Origin: Lichenicoccus sp963693035
Lineage (GTDB): Bacteria > Pseudomonadota > Alphaproteobacteria > Acetobacterales > Acetobacteraceae
Reading direction: 5' to 3'
NCBI GenBank assembly: GCA_963693035.2
Contig: CAXMMQ010000004.1
Coordinates: 310,001-374,000 of the forward strand
DNA: 64,000 nucleotides
In this document: piece by piece, positions 16,949 through 24,921 of the stretch
How positions within the stretch are numbered: the first letter of the stretch is position 1
Layout of the letters: the number at the start of each line of letters is the position of its first letter
Position numbers and translations under genes: made by a program
Notes under the pieces: generated by a model
Seen by the model: the letters and a program-made list of their open reading frames with translations, nothing else
Told to the model about the DNA's origin: nothing
The model's database searches: none

Positions 16949-17883
16949 GATGTCGTCCCCAGCCGGGCCAGTTCACGATGTCTCACGATGATCGGCGACC
17001 TGACATGACGGAGAGCTTCATCCCGAACCGGTTGTTCATTCTCGTTCCAATTGGCGCCCGCCTGATCGCTCTTCAGCAACCTCGCCAGCGCCTCGACCAA
17101 AGCCACCGACCGATGCCTGCCACCGGAACAGCCCACCGCGACCGTGGCGTATTTTTTCCCCTCGGTTACGAAACGCGGCAATACCAATCGCAACAGCCCA
17201 TGGATCTTGTCCAGGAACACCTGATAGTCGGGATCGGTCATCACGTAGGAGACGACCGCGTCATCCAATCCGGTCATGGATGACAATTTGGTGTCGTAGA
17301 ACGGGTTACGCAGGAATCTTGCATCGAAAACCATGTCGGATTCGCGTGGCAGACCTGCAGGAAACGCAAAGGAGACGAGGGAGAGCGTCAGACCCTGTCC
17401 GTCCTCGTCCGAGCCGCCTGCAAAGCGCGCCTCGACCAGCCGGCGCAACTCCGGCGGCGGCAGCTCGGAGGTGTCGAGCACCCAGTCCGCCTCGCTGCGC
17501 AGCGGCGCCGTGAGCTTGATTTCGGCGGCGATGCCGTCCGCGACCCCGCCGCCACGCGCCATCGGATGTCGCCGGCGGGTGGCGCTGTAGCGTCGCAGCA
17601 GCACCGCCTCCTCGGCGACAGCGAACACCAGCTCCGGACGCAGCGACGCGTCGGTGCGCAGCGCCGCGAGGGTCGCGAGCAGGCTGGCGGTGTCGAAGCC
17701 GGTGGTGCGCACATCGACCCCGATGGCGAGCGGGCCGGTGCTGCGCTGAATGATGCCATCGATCGTCGCCAGCGGCGGGTTGTCCACCGCCTCGTGGCCG
17801 AGATCCTCCAGGATGCGCATGATCGAGGACTTCCCCGCCCCCGAGAGGCCACTTACCAGTACGACGCTGCGTGGCTCGATCAC
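16945..17883 (-). CDS. rapZ: RapZ-family nucleotide-binding RNase adaptor
   Basis: This 312-residue protein has the N-terminal P-loop GLSGAGKSS (residues 12-20) and the C-terminal RapZ domain ending TVAVGCSGGRHRSVALVEAL. In E. coli RapZ binds small RNAs and guides RNase E to GlmZ, controlling glucosamine-6-phosphate synthase. In other bacteria the role is less clear. Its neighbours HPrK, EIIA and HPr are the usual alphaproteobacterial company. It overlaps both hprK (ATGA) and the EIIA gene (ATGA), so the set is one operon reading leftwards. Confidence 0.93.
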   Translation of the reverse strand: MIEPRSVVLVSGLSGAGKSSIMRILEDLGHEAVDNPPLATIDGIIQRSTGPLAIGVDVRTTGFDTASLLATLAALRTDASLRPELVFAVAEEAVLLRRYSATRRRHPMARGGGVADGIAAEIKLTAPLRSEADWVLDTSELPPPELRRLVEARFAGGSDEDGQGLTLSLVSFAFPAGLPRESDMVFDARFLRNPFYDTKLSSMTGLDDAVVSYVMTDPDYQVFLDKIHGLLRLVLPRFVTEGKKYATVAVGCSGGRHRSVALVEALARLLKSDQAGANWNENEQPVRDEALRHVRSPIIVRHRELARLGTTS

Positions 17884-18311
17884 GGTGCGAACGCGCCTGC
17901 CAGCATCAGGCGCGGATCGCGCAGGCAGGCCATCGCCCGCGCCACGAACAACGGCGCCGAGGCGGCGCGCGGGTCGAGGGCCAGCACCGGCACCTCGTGG
18001 AGCTGCCCTGCCATCATCGGCGGCAGGCGATCCGTAACCGCCGACGAGAGCTCGAAGGCGAGCACCAGGCGGACCGGCGCCTCGTAGGCCTGGCGCAGGA
18101 TCCCGAGGCCGCGCATCTCGACCAGGCCTTCCAGGCCCGGCGCCGGCGACGCCATGCCGGCCTCGATCACCACGCGATCGTCGGCGACGAGGGAGAAGCC
18201 GCGATCGAGCAGGCGGAGCAGCAGGTCGGACTTGCCGCTGCCGGAGGGGCCGAGCAGCAGCACGGCAGCGCCGTCATTGCACGCGCAACTGGCATGGAGC
18301 TCTGTTCTCAC
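17880..18311 (-). CDS. hprK: HPr kinase/phosphorylase, short C-terminal-domain form
   Basis: This 143-residue protein is only the catalytic C-terminal domain of the roughly 310-residue Gram-positive enzyme, as is normal in Alphaproteobacteria. The P-loop is GPSGSGKSD (residues 21-29), followed by SLVADDRVVIE and a GLVEMRGLGIL motif near residue 85 matching the family's EIRGLGI box. It would phosphorylate and dephosphorylate HPr on the serine (Ser64 here). It is the first gene of the leftward PTS operon; no two-component chvG/chvI-type pair precedes it here. Confidence 0.92.
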   Translation of the reverse strand: MRTELHASCACNDGAAVLLLGPSGSGKSDLLLRLLDRGFSLVADDRVVIEAGMASPAPGLEGLVEMRGLGILRQAYEAPVRLVLAFELSSAVTDRLPPMMAGQLHEVPVLALDPRAASAPLFVARAMACLRDPRLMLAGAFAP

Positions 18312-18474
18312 TCCGGAAAGCTAGAGCAGCACCCGGGCACAATGAAATCGCTGCGAAGAGGACGCCGCGGCAGAGGCGGCACCGCTGCCGGGCAACGTCC
18401 GACCAGCGACTAAATAATGATTGCTGTTTCACAAAAAGTGACGCAATTGTGACCTTCCGGCAAAGAGGTTCATC

Positions 18475-18894
18475 ATGATGCTAGTGAGGCCGGCGCCAAA
18501 GGCCCGGACGTCCATGATGTCCGGGACATTCGCGCCCGCCGCGATCGAGCATCGGAGCCGTCACGGCCGCCCGCGCGAGGTCCAGGTCCGCAAGGTCACC
18601 GGCTTCGACCGCGGCCAGAACGGGTTCTCGCGCCGGCTGTCCGACCAGTGCCGGCAGGCGCTGCGCAACGGCGCCGACTCCCTCGCCACCGCCGGCCTCT
18701 CGATGCAGGACGTGGTGCGCGTGGTCTATCTCGTCCATGACGCCGACGCCTTCCCGGCCTGCTTTCCCTACCTGCGGGATGCCTTCGGCGAGGCCAGGCC
18801 GGCAGCGACCCTGCGCTTCGTCGATGGTTTCGAAATAGCCGGCATGCAGATCGAGCTCGAACTGTTCGCGCGCGAGCAGAGCAGCCCACGCTGA
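18475..18894 (+). CDS. RidA/YjgF-family protein
   Basis: This 139-residue protein carries the Rid fold after an atypical basic N-terminal segment of about 35 residues: FSRRLSDQCRQALRNGADSL, VVRVVYLVHDADAFPA, and EARPAATLRFVDGFEIAGMQIELELFA. The Arg before PAATL matches the position of the catalytic Arg of imine deaminases. Family members hydrolyse reactive enamine/imine intermediates or bind ligands. It starts at one of two adjacent ATGs after GAGG. The upstream region has AAATAATGA and a repeated GTGAC (18440, 18451) that could be regulatory. It points towards znuB, convergent. Confidence 0.8.
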   Translation: MMLVRPAPKARTSMMSGTFAPAAIEHRSRHGRPREVQVRKVTGFDRGQNGFSRRLSDQCRQALRNGADSLATAGLSMQDVVRVVYLVHDADAFPACFPYLRDAFGEARPAATLRFVDGFEIAGMQIELELFAREQSSPR

Positions 18895-18898
18895 TCCT

Positions 18899-19690
18899 TC
18901 AGTCGGATCGGCGGCCCAGGGACGCACTACCGATATAGACGGCCATGCTGAGGGCGCTGATCAGGAAACTGACCGGCCAGTCGGTGAACCAGGCGATCGC
19001 AAGGCCCGACCAGGCTTCCGCCAGCGCCAGCAGCGCCGACAGCAGCAGGCCGCGGCCGAGGCGGGCGGTCAGATGCTGCGCGGAGGCGGCAGGCCCGACC
19101 ATCAGCGCGAACACCAGCAGGACGCCCACGATCTGCGCGCATTCCGCGGTGGCCAGCGCCACGATCGCCAGGAAAGCGACCGCAACCAGGCGCAGGCTGA
19201 CCCCGCGCGCCTCGGCAACGTCGGGTTGCACGCTCGCGAACAGCAGCGGCCTGGCGATGATCGCAAGGCCGGCGAGGCTCAGCGCCCCCAGGCCTGCGAG
19301 GCTCCACAGGGTCGGGATGTCCACCGCCAGCACGTTGCCGAACAGCAGCGCGGTCGCCTGGGTGGCGAAGGCGGTGAAGAAATGCAGGAACAGCAGCCCG
19401 AGGCCGAGGGCCAGCGAGAGTACCAGGCCGATGGCGACGTCGCGGTTGGTCACACGCTCGCCGAGCAGCCCGATGCCGACGCCGGCTGCCACCGTCATGC
19501 CGACGAGGCCCCAGAGCGGCGGCAGTCCGACCAGCACGGCACCGGTGGCACCGGTGAACCCGACATGCGACAGCGCGTGCCCGGCAAAGGCCTGTCCGCG
19601 CATGACCAGGAAGTAGCCGACTAGGCCCGCCACCAGCGCCACGATGGTGGCGGCGATGAAGGCGTTGTCCATGAACTGGTAGGCGAACAT
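18899..19690 (-). CDS. znuB: Zinc ABC transporter permease
   Basis: This 263-residue inner-membrane protein has seven to nine hydrophobic segments typical of the ABC-3 metal permease family, including MFAYQFMDNAFIAATIVALV, RGQAFAGHALSHVGFTGATG and VGVLLVFALMVGPAASAQHL. It forms the channel of the high-affinity zinc importer with ZnuC and ZnuA. Its ATG shares a base with the znuC stop (TGATG), so I reject the longer in-frame start. The metal is inferred from the adjacent zur gene and Zur box. Confidence 0.92.
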   Translation of the reverse strand: MFAYQFMDNAFIAATIVALVAGLVGYFLVMRGQAFAGHALSHVGFTGATGAVLVGLPPLWGLVGMTVAAGVGIGLLGERVTNRDVAIGLVLSLALGLGLLFLHFFTAFATQATALLFGNVLAVDIPTLWSLAGLGALSLAGLAIIARPLLFASVQPDVAEARGVSLRLVAVAFLAIVALATAECAQIVGVLLVFALMVGPAASAQHLTARLGRGLLLSALLALAEAWSGLAIAWFTDWPVSFLISALSMAVYIGSASLGRRSD

Positions 19691-20553
19691 CAGGCATCCG
19701 CCTCGCGGCGTGCCGGCAATGTCGCATGGAGCGTCGCATGGTCGGTGCAGGCCTGGCCCGGGCCGCAATGCAGGCCCCGCTCGAGGTCGTGTCCAGCGGA
19801 CATTACGAAGATACGGCCGCGGACATGCAGCACCTCGATCGGGGCGCCATACAGCGCGGACAGCACCGGAGCGGTGATCACCTCGTCGACCCGGCCGAGC
19901 CGGGCGCCGCCGCCGCCGAGATAGAGCACCCGGTCGAGCACCGGCAGCAGCGGGTTAAGCTCGTGGGCGCTGAACAGCACGGTGATGCCGAGCGCCTGCT
20001 GCACCCGCCGCACCAGCGTCACCACCGCATCCGCGCGCGGCGGGTCCAGGCTGATCAGCGGCTCGTCGAGCAGCAGCAGGCGCGGGTGGCCGAGCAGCGC
20101 CTGGGCCAGCAGCAGGCGCTGGCGTTCGCCGCCTGAGAGGCGGTCCAGCGGGCGGTCGGCCAGCGCCTCGGCATCGACCAGCGCCAGCACCCGTTCGACC
20201 TCCTGCCGATGGGCACCGTTCATCCACGGCAGCCCCCAGCGATGACCGCCGAGTGCCGCGGCGACGAAACTGCGACCGGAGAGCGGGGGCGCCTGGCTGC
20301 GTGTCTGCGGCATGTAGCCGACGGCTGGGTTGCCCCGGTGGACCGGCTCGCCGAGCACGTCGATGCAGCCGGCCCGCGGAGGCACCAGCCCAAGCACGGC
20401 GCGCATGAGCGTGGTCTTGCCGGCGCCGTTCGGCCCGAGCACACCGACGAACTCGCCGGGCTCGATGCTGAGGTCGATGTTGTCCAGCACCAACCGGTTG
20501 CCCACTGCCAGCGATACGTGCTGCATGCGGATCGCCGGCGCCGGCGATCTCAT
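19690..20553 (-). CDS. znuC: Zinc ABC transporter ATP-binding protein
   Basis: This 287-residue ABC ATPase has Walker A GPNGAGKTT (residues 40-48), the signature LSGGERQRLLLAQALL, Walker B LLLLDEPLISLD, and the switch His in LFSAHEL. The tail after about residue 240, with GRIFVMSAGHDLERGLHCGPGQ, is His/Cys-containing and resembles the His-rich ends of zinc importers. It lies between znuA (10 bp upstream) and znuB (overlap). Confidence 0.93.
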   Translation of the reverse strand: MRSPAPAIRMQHVSLAVGNRLVLDNIDLSIEPGEFVGVLGPNGAGKTTLMRAVLGLVPPRAGCIDVLGEPVHRGNPAVGYMPQTRSQAPPLSGRSFVAAALGGHRWGLPWMNGAHRQEVERVLALVDAEALADRPLDRLSGGERQRLLLAQALLGHPRLLLLDEPLISLDPPRADAVVTLVRRVQQALGITVLFSAHELNPLLPVLDRVLYLGGGGARLGRVDEVITAPVLSALYGAPIEVLHVRGRIFVMSAGHDLERGLHCGPGQACTDHATLHATLPARREADA

Positions 20554-20563
20554 GTCCCGGTGG

Positions 20564-21532
20564 TCACTTCGGACGGCTCATGCGGGCCGTCGCGGCCGCC
20601 TTGTCCGCAAGCAGGGCCTTTTCGACGAGGTCGAGCTCATTCAGCATCCATTGCTGGTAGCGCAGCCCCGTGGGCTCGGTCTCGGTCACGCCGACCACCG
20701 GGATGCCGGCCCTGCGGGCCAGGCCGAGCAGTCGCCGTGCGGCAGTGTCGGTGGCCTGGCTGTTGAAGAACAGAACCGCGACCCGGTGCGTGCGCAGGTC
20801 GTTCTCGAAGGCGACGACGTCGGAGGTGCTGGGTTCGGCATCGTTCATGACCGCCACCTGGAACCGCTCGTTGCGCATGACCAGCCCGAGCGCGTTCGAC
20901 ATCAGCCCGAACACCGGCTCGGTGGCGGTGACGCTGGTGCCGCCGAACCGCCTGCGTATCCCGGCGATGCGCTTGTCGATCGCCGCGAGCGACGCGAGGA
21001 ACCGCTCATGCGCCGCCGCATGCGCCGCGCCGCGCGCAGGATCGAAGGCATCGAGAACCTTGGTGAGACCGTCCGCGTACACGACCATGGTGTGCGGGTC
21101 ATACCAGAGATGCGGGTTGCTGCCAGGGCGCACGCCGAGCAGGTCGCCGACAACGATGTCGTGCCTGCCCTTGCCGGGGGAGGAGGCGAGCATGCCACTC
21201 ATCCAGCCATCGTAGCCGGCGCCGTTCGAGATCGTGATGCTGGCCCGGGACAGGGCGCGTGCCACCGAGGGGCTGGCCTCGAACAGATGCGGGTCCTGGT
21301 TCGGGTTCGACAACACGCTGCTGACCTGCGCGCCCGCTCCGGCGAGCTGGGCGGCGACATCGCCATAGACATTTTCCGCCGCCACGATGCGCAGGATGGA
21401 ATCGGACGGGATGCCGCCTGGCGCTGCGGCCATGGCCGGCGAGGTGGCCGCGACCGAGGCTGCCAGAAGACCGGATACCAGAAGACCTGATGCCAGCAGG
21501 CGACCCGTGACGGCAGCGGCTTTACGACGCAT
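20564..21532 (-). CDS. znuA: Zinc ABC transporter periplasmic substrate-binding protein
   Basis: This 322-residue exported protein has a signal peptide (MRRKAAAVTGRLLASGLLVS, cleavage near AMAAAP) and the cluster A-I metal-binding fold: RIVAAENVYGDVAAQLAG, SNPNQDPHLFEASPS with the metal-binding His, and NPHLWYDPHTMVVY with a second His pair. The long His/Asp-rich loop of E. coli ZnuA is absent. ATG 21532 is chosen because it gives the signal peptide; the frame remains open far upstream by chance. It is first in znuACB and divergent from zur with a 59 bp gap holding the Zur box. Confidence 0.92.
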   Translation of the reverse strand: MRRKAAAVTGRLLASGLLVSGLLAASVAATSPAMAAAPGGIPSDSILRIVAAENVYGDVAAQLAGAGAQVSSVLSNPNQDPHLFEASPSVARALSRASITISNGAGYDGWMSGMLASSPGKGRHDIVVGDLLGVRPGSNPHLWYDPHTMVVYADGLTKVLDAFDPARGAAHAAAHERFLASLAAIDKRIAGIRRRFGGTSVTATEPVFGLMSNALGLVMRNERFQVAVMNDAEPSTSDVVAFENDLRTHRVAVLFFNSQATDTAARRLLGLARRAGIPVVGVTETEPTGLRYQQWMLNELDLVEKALLADKAAATARMSRPK

Positions 21533-21557
21533 CTTGTCCTCCGGCAAAGAAGCTCCA

Positions 21558-21570
21558 GCTATAGTATAAC
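21558..21570. promoter_or_regulatory. Zur operator (zinc uptake regulator box)
   Basis: The 13 bp near-perfect dyad GCTATAGTATAAC matches the GTTATA-N-TATAAC type of alphaproteobacterial Zur box with one mismatch. It lies in the 59 bp gap between the divergent znuA and zur starts, where one bound repressor could control both directions. Confidence 0.7.
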
Positions 21571-21591
21571 GTATCATTTGGGAAGTGCTGG

Positions 21592-22080
21592 ATGGATGGC
21601 TCTGTCTACTCGGCCGAGATCGAGCAGCAGCTCGCGGCAGCGGCCCGGATCTGCGATCGCCGCGACACGCGCCTGACCAGCCTGAGACGGCAGGTGCTTG
21701 CCCTGGTGCTGGACACGGAACGCCCAGCCACGGCCTACGACCTGCTCGATCGGCTGCGCGCGCATCACAAGGGAGCGGCGCCGCCGACCATCTACCGGGC
21801 GCTGGATTTTCTGCTCGAGCAAGGCCTGATCCACAAGGTCGAGCGGCTCTCCGCCTATATCGGATGCGTCCAGCACGGACATGGCCACGACCGCGCGGCC
21901 CAGGGCGACGCGGTGCATCACGCCGCGCAATTCCTGATCTGCCGGCAGTGCGGCACGGTGCTGGAACTCGAGGATGGCGAGATCGGGTCAGCCATCGGGG
22001 ATGCGGCGCGTCGGGTCGGGTTCCGGCCGCTGGCGAGCACCATCGAGATCGAAGGGCTCTGCTCGCGCTGCGCTGCCTGA
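21592..22080 (+). CDS. zur: Fur-family zinc uptake regulator Zur
   Basis: This 162-residue repressor has the N-terminal winged helix (LTSLRRQVLALVLDTERPAT, PPTIYRALDFLLEQGLIHKV) and a C-terminal dimerisation domain with CRQCGTV and a terminal CSRC pair, the structural zinc site of Fur-family proteins. A His/Asp-rich VQHGHGHDRA stretch near residue 105 supplies regulatory metal ligands. GGGAAG precedes the ATG. Divergence from znuACB and the box between them support zinc rather than iron control. Confidence 0.93.
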   Translation: MDGSVYSAEIEQQLAAAARICDRRDTRLTSLRRQVLALVLDTERPATAYDLLDRLRAHHKGAAPPTIYRALDFLLEQGLIHKVERLSAYIGCVQHGHGHDRAAQGDAVHHAAQFLICRQCGTVLELEDGEIGSAIGDAARRVGFRPLASTIEIEGLCSRCAA

Positions 22081-22105
22081 CGGGCATCGCGGGACGACAG
22101 GCCCT

Positions 22106-22260
22106 TAGAGACCGTTTGAGAATGCTACTGGGGTGGTCGTCCGACGCGCCTTTCCCGCCCTCCGGCGCTCACGGCCCGACGGCCGCTGCGCTCCGGTGCT
22201 CGGAAAGTCACGCCGGGGGGCGCCTCTGACTCACCTTAGCGCATCCTCAAACGGTCTCCC
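22106..22260 (-). repeat. Dispersed structured repeat, copy C (inverted)
   Basis: This copy is in the opposite orientation to the others. Read on the minus strand it has ACTTTCCGAGCACCGGAGCG, GTGAGCGCCGGAGGGCGGG and AAAGGCGCGTCGGA, the family core. It is closed by an 18 bp inverted repeat with one mismatch: GAGACCGTTTGAGAATGC at 22108-22125 and GCATCCTCAAACGGTCTC at 22241-22258. It fills the gap between the 3' ends of zur and the nucleoside hydrolase gene. Confidence 0.75.
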
Positions 22261-22379
22261 TTAGCGTTTTCCATTCGAAGTAGATCGGTAAAAGTCTCTC
22301 TAATTCTCTGTTTTTTGCAAGCATCTTGATCCTATCGCAAAGCATGGTCGATCGCATGATGCTCTACACTCCCCGGGGT

Positions 22380-23339
22380 TCAGGGAGTGCCGATGAAGCT
22401 GCCGCCGAACAGGTCCAGCACGCGCGGCACATCCACCCCGATGCAGACGGACTGCGATGGGTGCGGATCCCAGGCTGTCGAGGGATAGGGCGCACGCTCC
22501 ATCTTCTGGATTGTCTGCCCGGAGGCGAGGCCGCCGCAGATGACGCGCACCGGCCCCTGCCGGGTGGTGAACAGCGAAGGATCGACTGCATAGGCAACCG
22601 CAAGGCTGTCATGCGCGAAAATGCCATCCAGCTTGCGCGTCTTCTGGTGGAAGGCGAGGTAGCTGCGCGAGACGTCGTAGAGGAATCGACCCTGCTCGCC
22701 GCCGCTGTCGCGCAGTCGCTCCAGCAGCGGAATGTCCAGCACGACCTCCTGGGTGACGTCGAGGCCGATGATGGTGACGGGCCAGTGCGCCGTGAACACA
22801 GCATCCGCCGCTTCCGGGTCACCGGAGATGTTGGCCTCGGCCACAGGAGAGACATTGCCGGTGTGGCCGTTGGTGCCGAACGCGCCGCCCATCACCAACA
22901 CGCCCTGCACCAGCCGGGCGATCTCCGGGTCCTTGTCCAGGGCGCGCGCCAGGTTGGTCATGCGGCCGACGGCGATGATGGTGACCGCACCCGGGTTGGC
23001 CCGGATCAGATCGATCATCATGCGGTGGCCGCGCCGCCCGTCAGGCCGGCTGTTGATCAGGTCGGGGATCGGGATGTCGCCGAGCGCATTCTGGCCGTGC
23101 ACGTGCTTTGCGTGGGTGCCGTGCTTGCCGAGCAGGGTCACTCCGGAGCCCTGCGCGACCGGTGCCGCGAAGCCGAGCCGGTCCTTCAGGAAAAGCGCAT
23201 TGCGGGTGACCGTCTCGATATCGGCGTTGCCGAGCACGGTGGTTACGCCAACCAGTTCCAGCTCCGGCCGGCGCGTCAGGAACGCCAGCGCCATTGCGTC
23301 ATCCACGCCGGGATCGGTGTCAAAGATGACCTTGCGCAT
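22380..23339 (-). CDS. Nucleoside hydrolase (inosine/uridine-preferring family)
   Basis: This 319-residue enzyme cleaves the N-glycosidic bond of ribonucleosides for base salvage. The calcium-binding signature FDTDPGVDDAMAL lies at residues 6-18, GVTTVLGNAD follows, then VMGGAFG near residue 150, EANISGDPEAA, and a late FAHDSLAVAYAVDP with the catalytic-region His and Asp. No signal peptide is present. Which nucleoside is preferred cannot be read from the sequence. It stands between copy C of the repeat and the Gfo/Idh gene and is probably transcribed alone. Confidence 0.9.
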   Translation of the reverse strand: MRKVIFDTDPGVDDAMALAFLTRRPELELVGVTTVLGNADIETVTRNALFLKDRLGFAAPVAQGSGVTLLGKHGTHAKHVHGQNALGDIPIPDLINSRPDGRRGHRMMIDLIRANPGAVTIIAVGRMTNLARALDKDPEIARLVQGVLVMGGAFGTNGHTGNVSPVAEANISGDPEAADAVFTAHWPVTIIGLDVTQEVVLDIPLLERLRDSGGEQGRFLYDVSRSYLAFHQKTRKLDGIFAHDSLAVAYAVDPSLFTTRQGPVRVICGGLASGQTIQKMERAPYPSTAWDPHPSQSVCIGVDVPRVLDLFGGSFIGTP

Positions 23340-23506
23340 CAGCGTTCCTCGGCTCGACGGTATCGACGCATCCCCGCCTGTTCAGGCAAGCAAACCGCGA
23401 TGCGGGCGCAAAGGCAACCGCTGCTCCTGGCTGCGGGCCCGCGGAAGTGCCAGAGGCCACATGAACACAGCCCCAAGTGGGCGCTTAGGGTCGGGATGCG
23501 CCAGCC
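23340..23506. other. Intergenic spacer
   Basis: A 167 bp spacer between two leftward genes. I see no RNA gene, repeat copy or convincing hairpin; it probably holds the nucleoside hydrolase promoter. Confidence 0.3.
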
Positions 23507-24661
23507 TCAGTTCTTCGGAGCCTTCTCGACGTCCTTCCCGGGATTGGAGGTGTGTATCAGTTCAGGGGGCTTTTTCGCGGCCAGCGTCTGGACCTGGGCG
23601 GTGTCGATGCGCCGGGTCCGGGTGAACGGCTCCAGCGTCTGCGGCGTGCCGCTCTCGAGCGCGCGCAGGATGCCTTCCAGCACGCGCACGTCGGCATAGC
23701 CCTCCTCGGCATCGGGCTCGGGCTCGCGATCCTCGAGGATGCAGTCCGAAAAATATTTTAGCTCGCCGCCGAAATGGTCGGTGTTGCGGAAGCTCTCGTG
23801 CCGCTGGCTCTGACCCACGGTGATCGCCTGCTCCAGCGGCTTGCCGTACATATAGGCAGGGCTCACATGCACCGAGCCCTTCGTGCCGAGCACGAAATAG
23901 CTGTCGACGGTGTTGGCGAAATACGACACCACGAACTGCGCCAGCCGGTTACCCGGGAAGCGGAGCGTCACAGCGACGGTGTCGTCGAAGTCTCCGAACC
24001 CGGCCTCAGGATGGCGGCTGCCGACGGCGCTCACCACCGCTTCCGGCTCGTCGCCGAACACGTAGCGGGCGGCGTTCACCGGATAGGGCCCCATGTCGAA
24101 GATCGGCCCGGCCAGGGCGCCGTTGCTGGCGCGGTGGTTCGAGGGCGAGACCATCTGCGCGAAGGTCGAGGTGAACAGCGTCACGTCCCCAAGTTCGCCG
24201 GAGCGGATCAGGCCGATGGTGGCCAGCGTCGCCGGCTCGAAATGCAGCCGGTAGGCGACCATCAGCTTGGATTTCGACGCCGCCCGCACGTCGACGATCT
24301 TGCGGCACAGGGCGGTCGAGATCTCCAGCGGCTTCTCGACCAGGACATGGATGCCGGCCTTCAGCGCCGGGATGACGAACTCGGCGTGACGCCAGTTCGG
24401 CGTCGCCAGGTAGATCGCATCGATGGTGCCGGAATGGATGAGCTGGTCGAACTGGTCGTAGCGGTAGCTGTCTTTCACGCCGTACATCTCGCCAAGGGCC
24501 CGGGCCTTTTCCGGATCGCCGGTGACGAAGGCGGTCACTTCGGAATTGCCGGTATGGCTGACGCCCGGCAGCAACGCCTCCTGCGAGATGTCGCCCAAGC
24601 CGACGATCCCGTACCGGACCTTGCGGTCGCTGCCGAAGCCCAGGGCTGACTTGATGCTCAT
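23507..24661 (-). CDS. Gfo/Idh/MocA-family oxidoreductase
   Basis: This 384-residue NAD(P)-dependent oxidoreductase has the N-terminal Rossmann motif YGIVGLGDIS (residues 17-26), the family EKP motif at residues 109-111 (HVLVEKPLE), and a C-terminal domain with DMGPYPVNAARYVFGDEP. It resembles glucose-fructose oxidoreductase and xylose-dehydrogenase-like members, but no Tat or Sec signal is present, so a cytoplasmic sugar substrate is likely. The last 40 residues are an unusual polar tail. ATG 24661 begins the conserved N-terminus; a longer in-frame start at 24835 would translate part of the repeat. Confidence 0.85.
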   Translation of the reverse strand: MSIKSALGFGSDRKVRYGIVGLGDISQEALLPGVSHTGNSEVTAFVTGDPEKARALGEMYGVKDSYRYDQFDQLIHSGTIDAIYLATPNWRHAEFVIPALKAGIHVLVEKPLEISTALCRKIVDVRAASKSKLMVAYRLHFEPATLATIGLIRSGELGDVTLFTSTFAQMVSPSNHRASNGALAGPIFDMGPYPVNAARYVFGDEPEAVVSAVGSRHPEAGFGDFDDTVAVTLRFPGNRLAQFVVSYFANTVDSYFVLGTKGSVHVSPAYMYGKPLEQAITVGQSQRHESFRNTDHFGGELKYFSDCILEDREPEPDAEEGYADVRVLEGILRALESGTPQTLEPFTRTRRIDTAQVQTLAAKKPPELIHTSNPGKDVEKAPKN

Positions 24662-24762
24662 GCCGATGCCGTCCTCATCCGAATGCAGCTTCAGGTCAAG
24701 GCAGCGGCAAAGGTTGAGCGGAAACGGGGTTTTGATGACCTGGCTTCGAGGAACGATCCCCA

Positions 24763-24921
24763 AGCACGCTTCGAGACGCCTGCTGTTGGATGAGAGCGGC
24801 CTAAAGGGCCGCGGCCGGCGTAACTTCTTGAACACCGTAGCGGAGCGGCCGTCTGGCGGTGATCAGCGAAGCGCAGAAAGGGCGCGTCGGATCGCCAGCA
24901 GCAGGCGTTTTGAAGCGTGCT
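24763..24921 (+). repeat. Dispersed structured repeat, copy D (folC 3' end)
   Basis: Core elements: GCCGGCGTAACTTCTTGAAC near 24813, GTAGCGGAGCGGCCGTCTGG near 24837, AGCGCAGAAAGGGCGCGTCGG near 24870. It is closed by 27 bp arms at 24763-24789 and 24895-24921 that pair through AGCACGCTTC, ACGCCTGCTG and TGG blocks with a few mismatches. An internal stem, GCGGCCtaaaGGGCCGC, lies near 24796. The right arm abuts the folC stop codon, so it forms the start of the folC 3' untranslated region. Confidence 0.75.

Noticed and set aside
18440..18455. Repeated GTGAC upstream of the RidA-like gene as a regulator site
   Set aside because: Two short direct repeats are too weak to name an operator.
22106..22260. 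Copy C considered as a simple convergent intrinsic terminator
   Set aside because: It is far longer than a terminator hairpin, lacks T-tracts and shares its core with three other loci.
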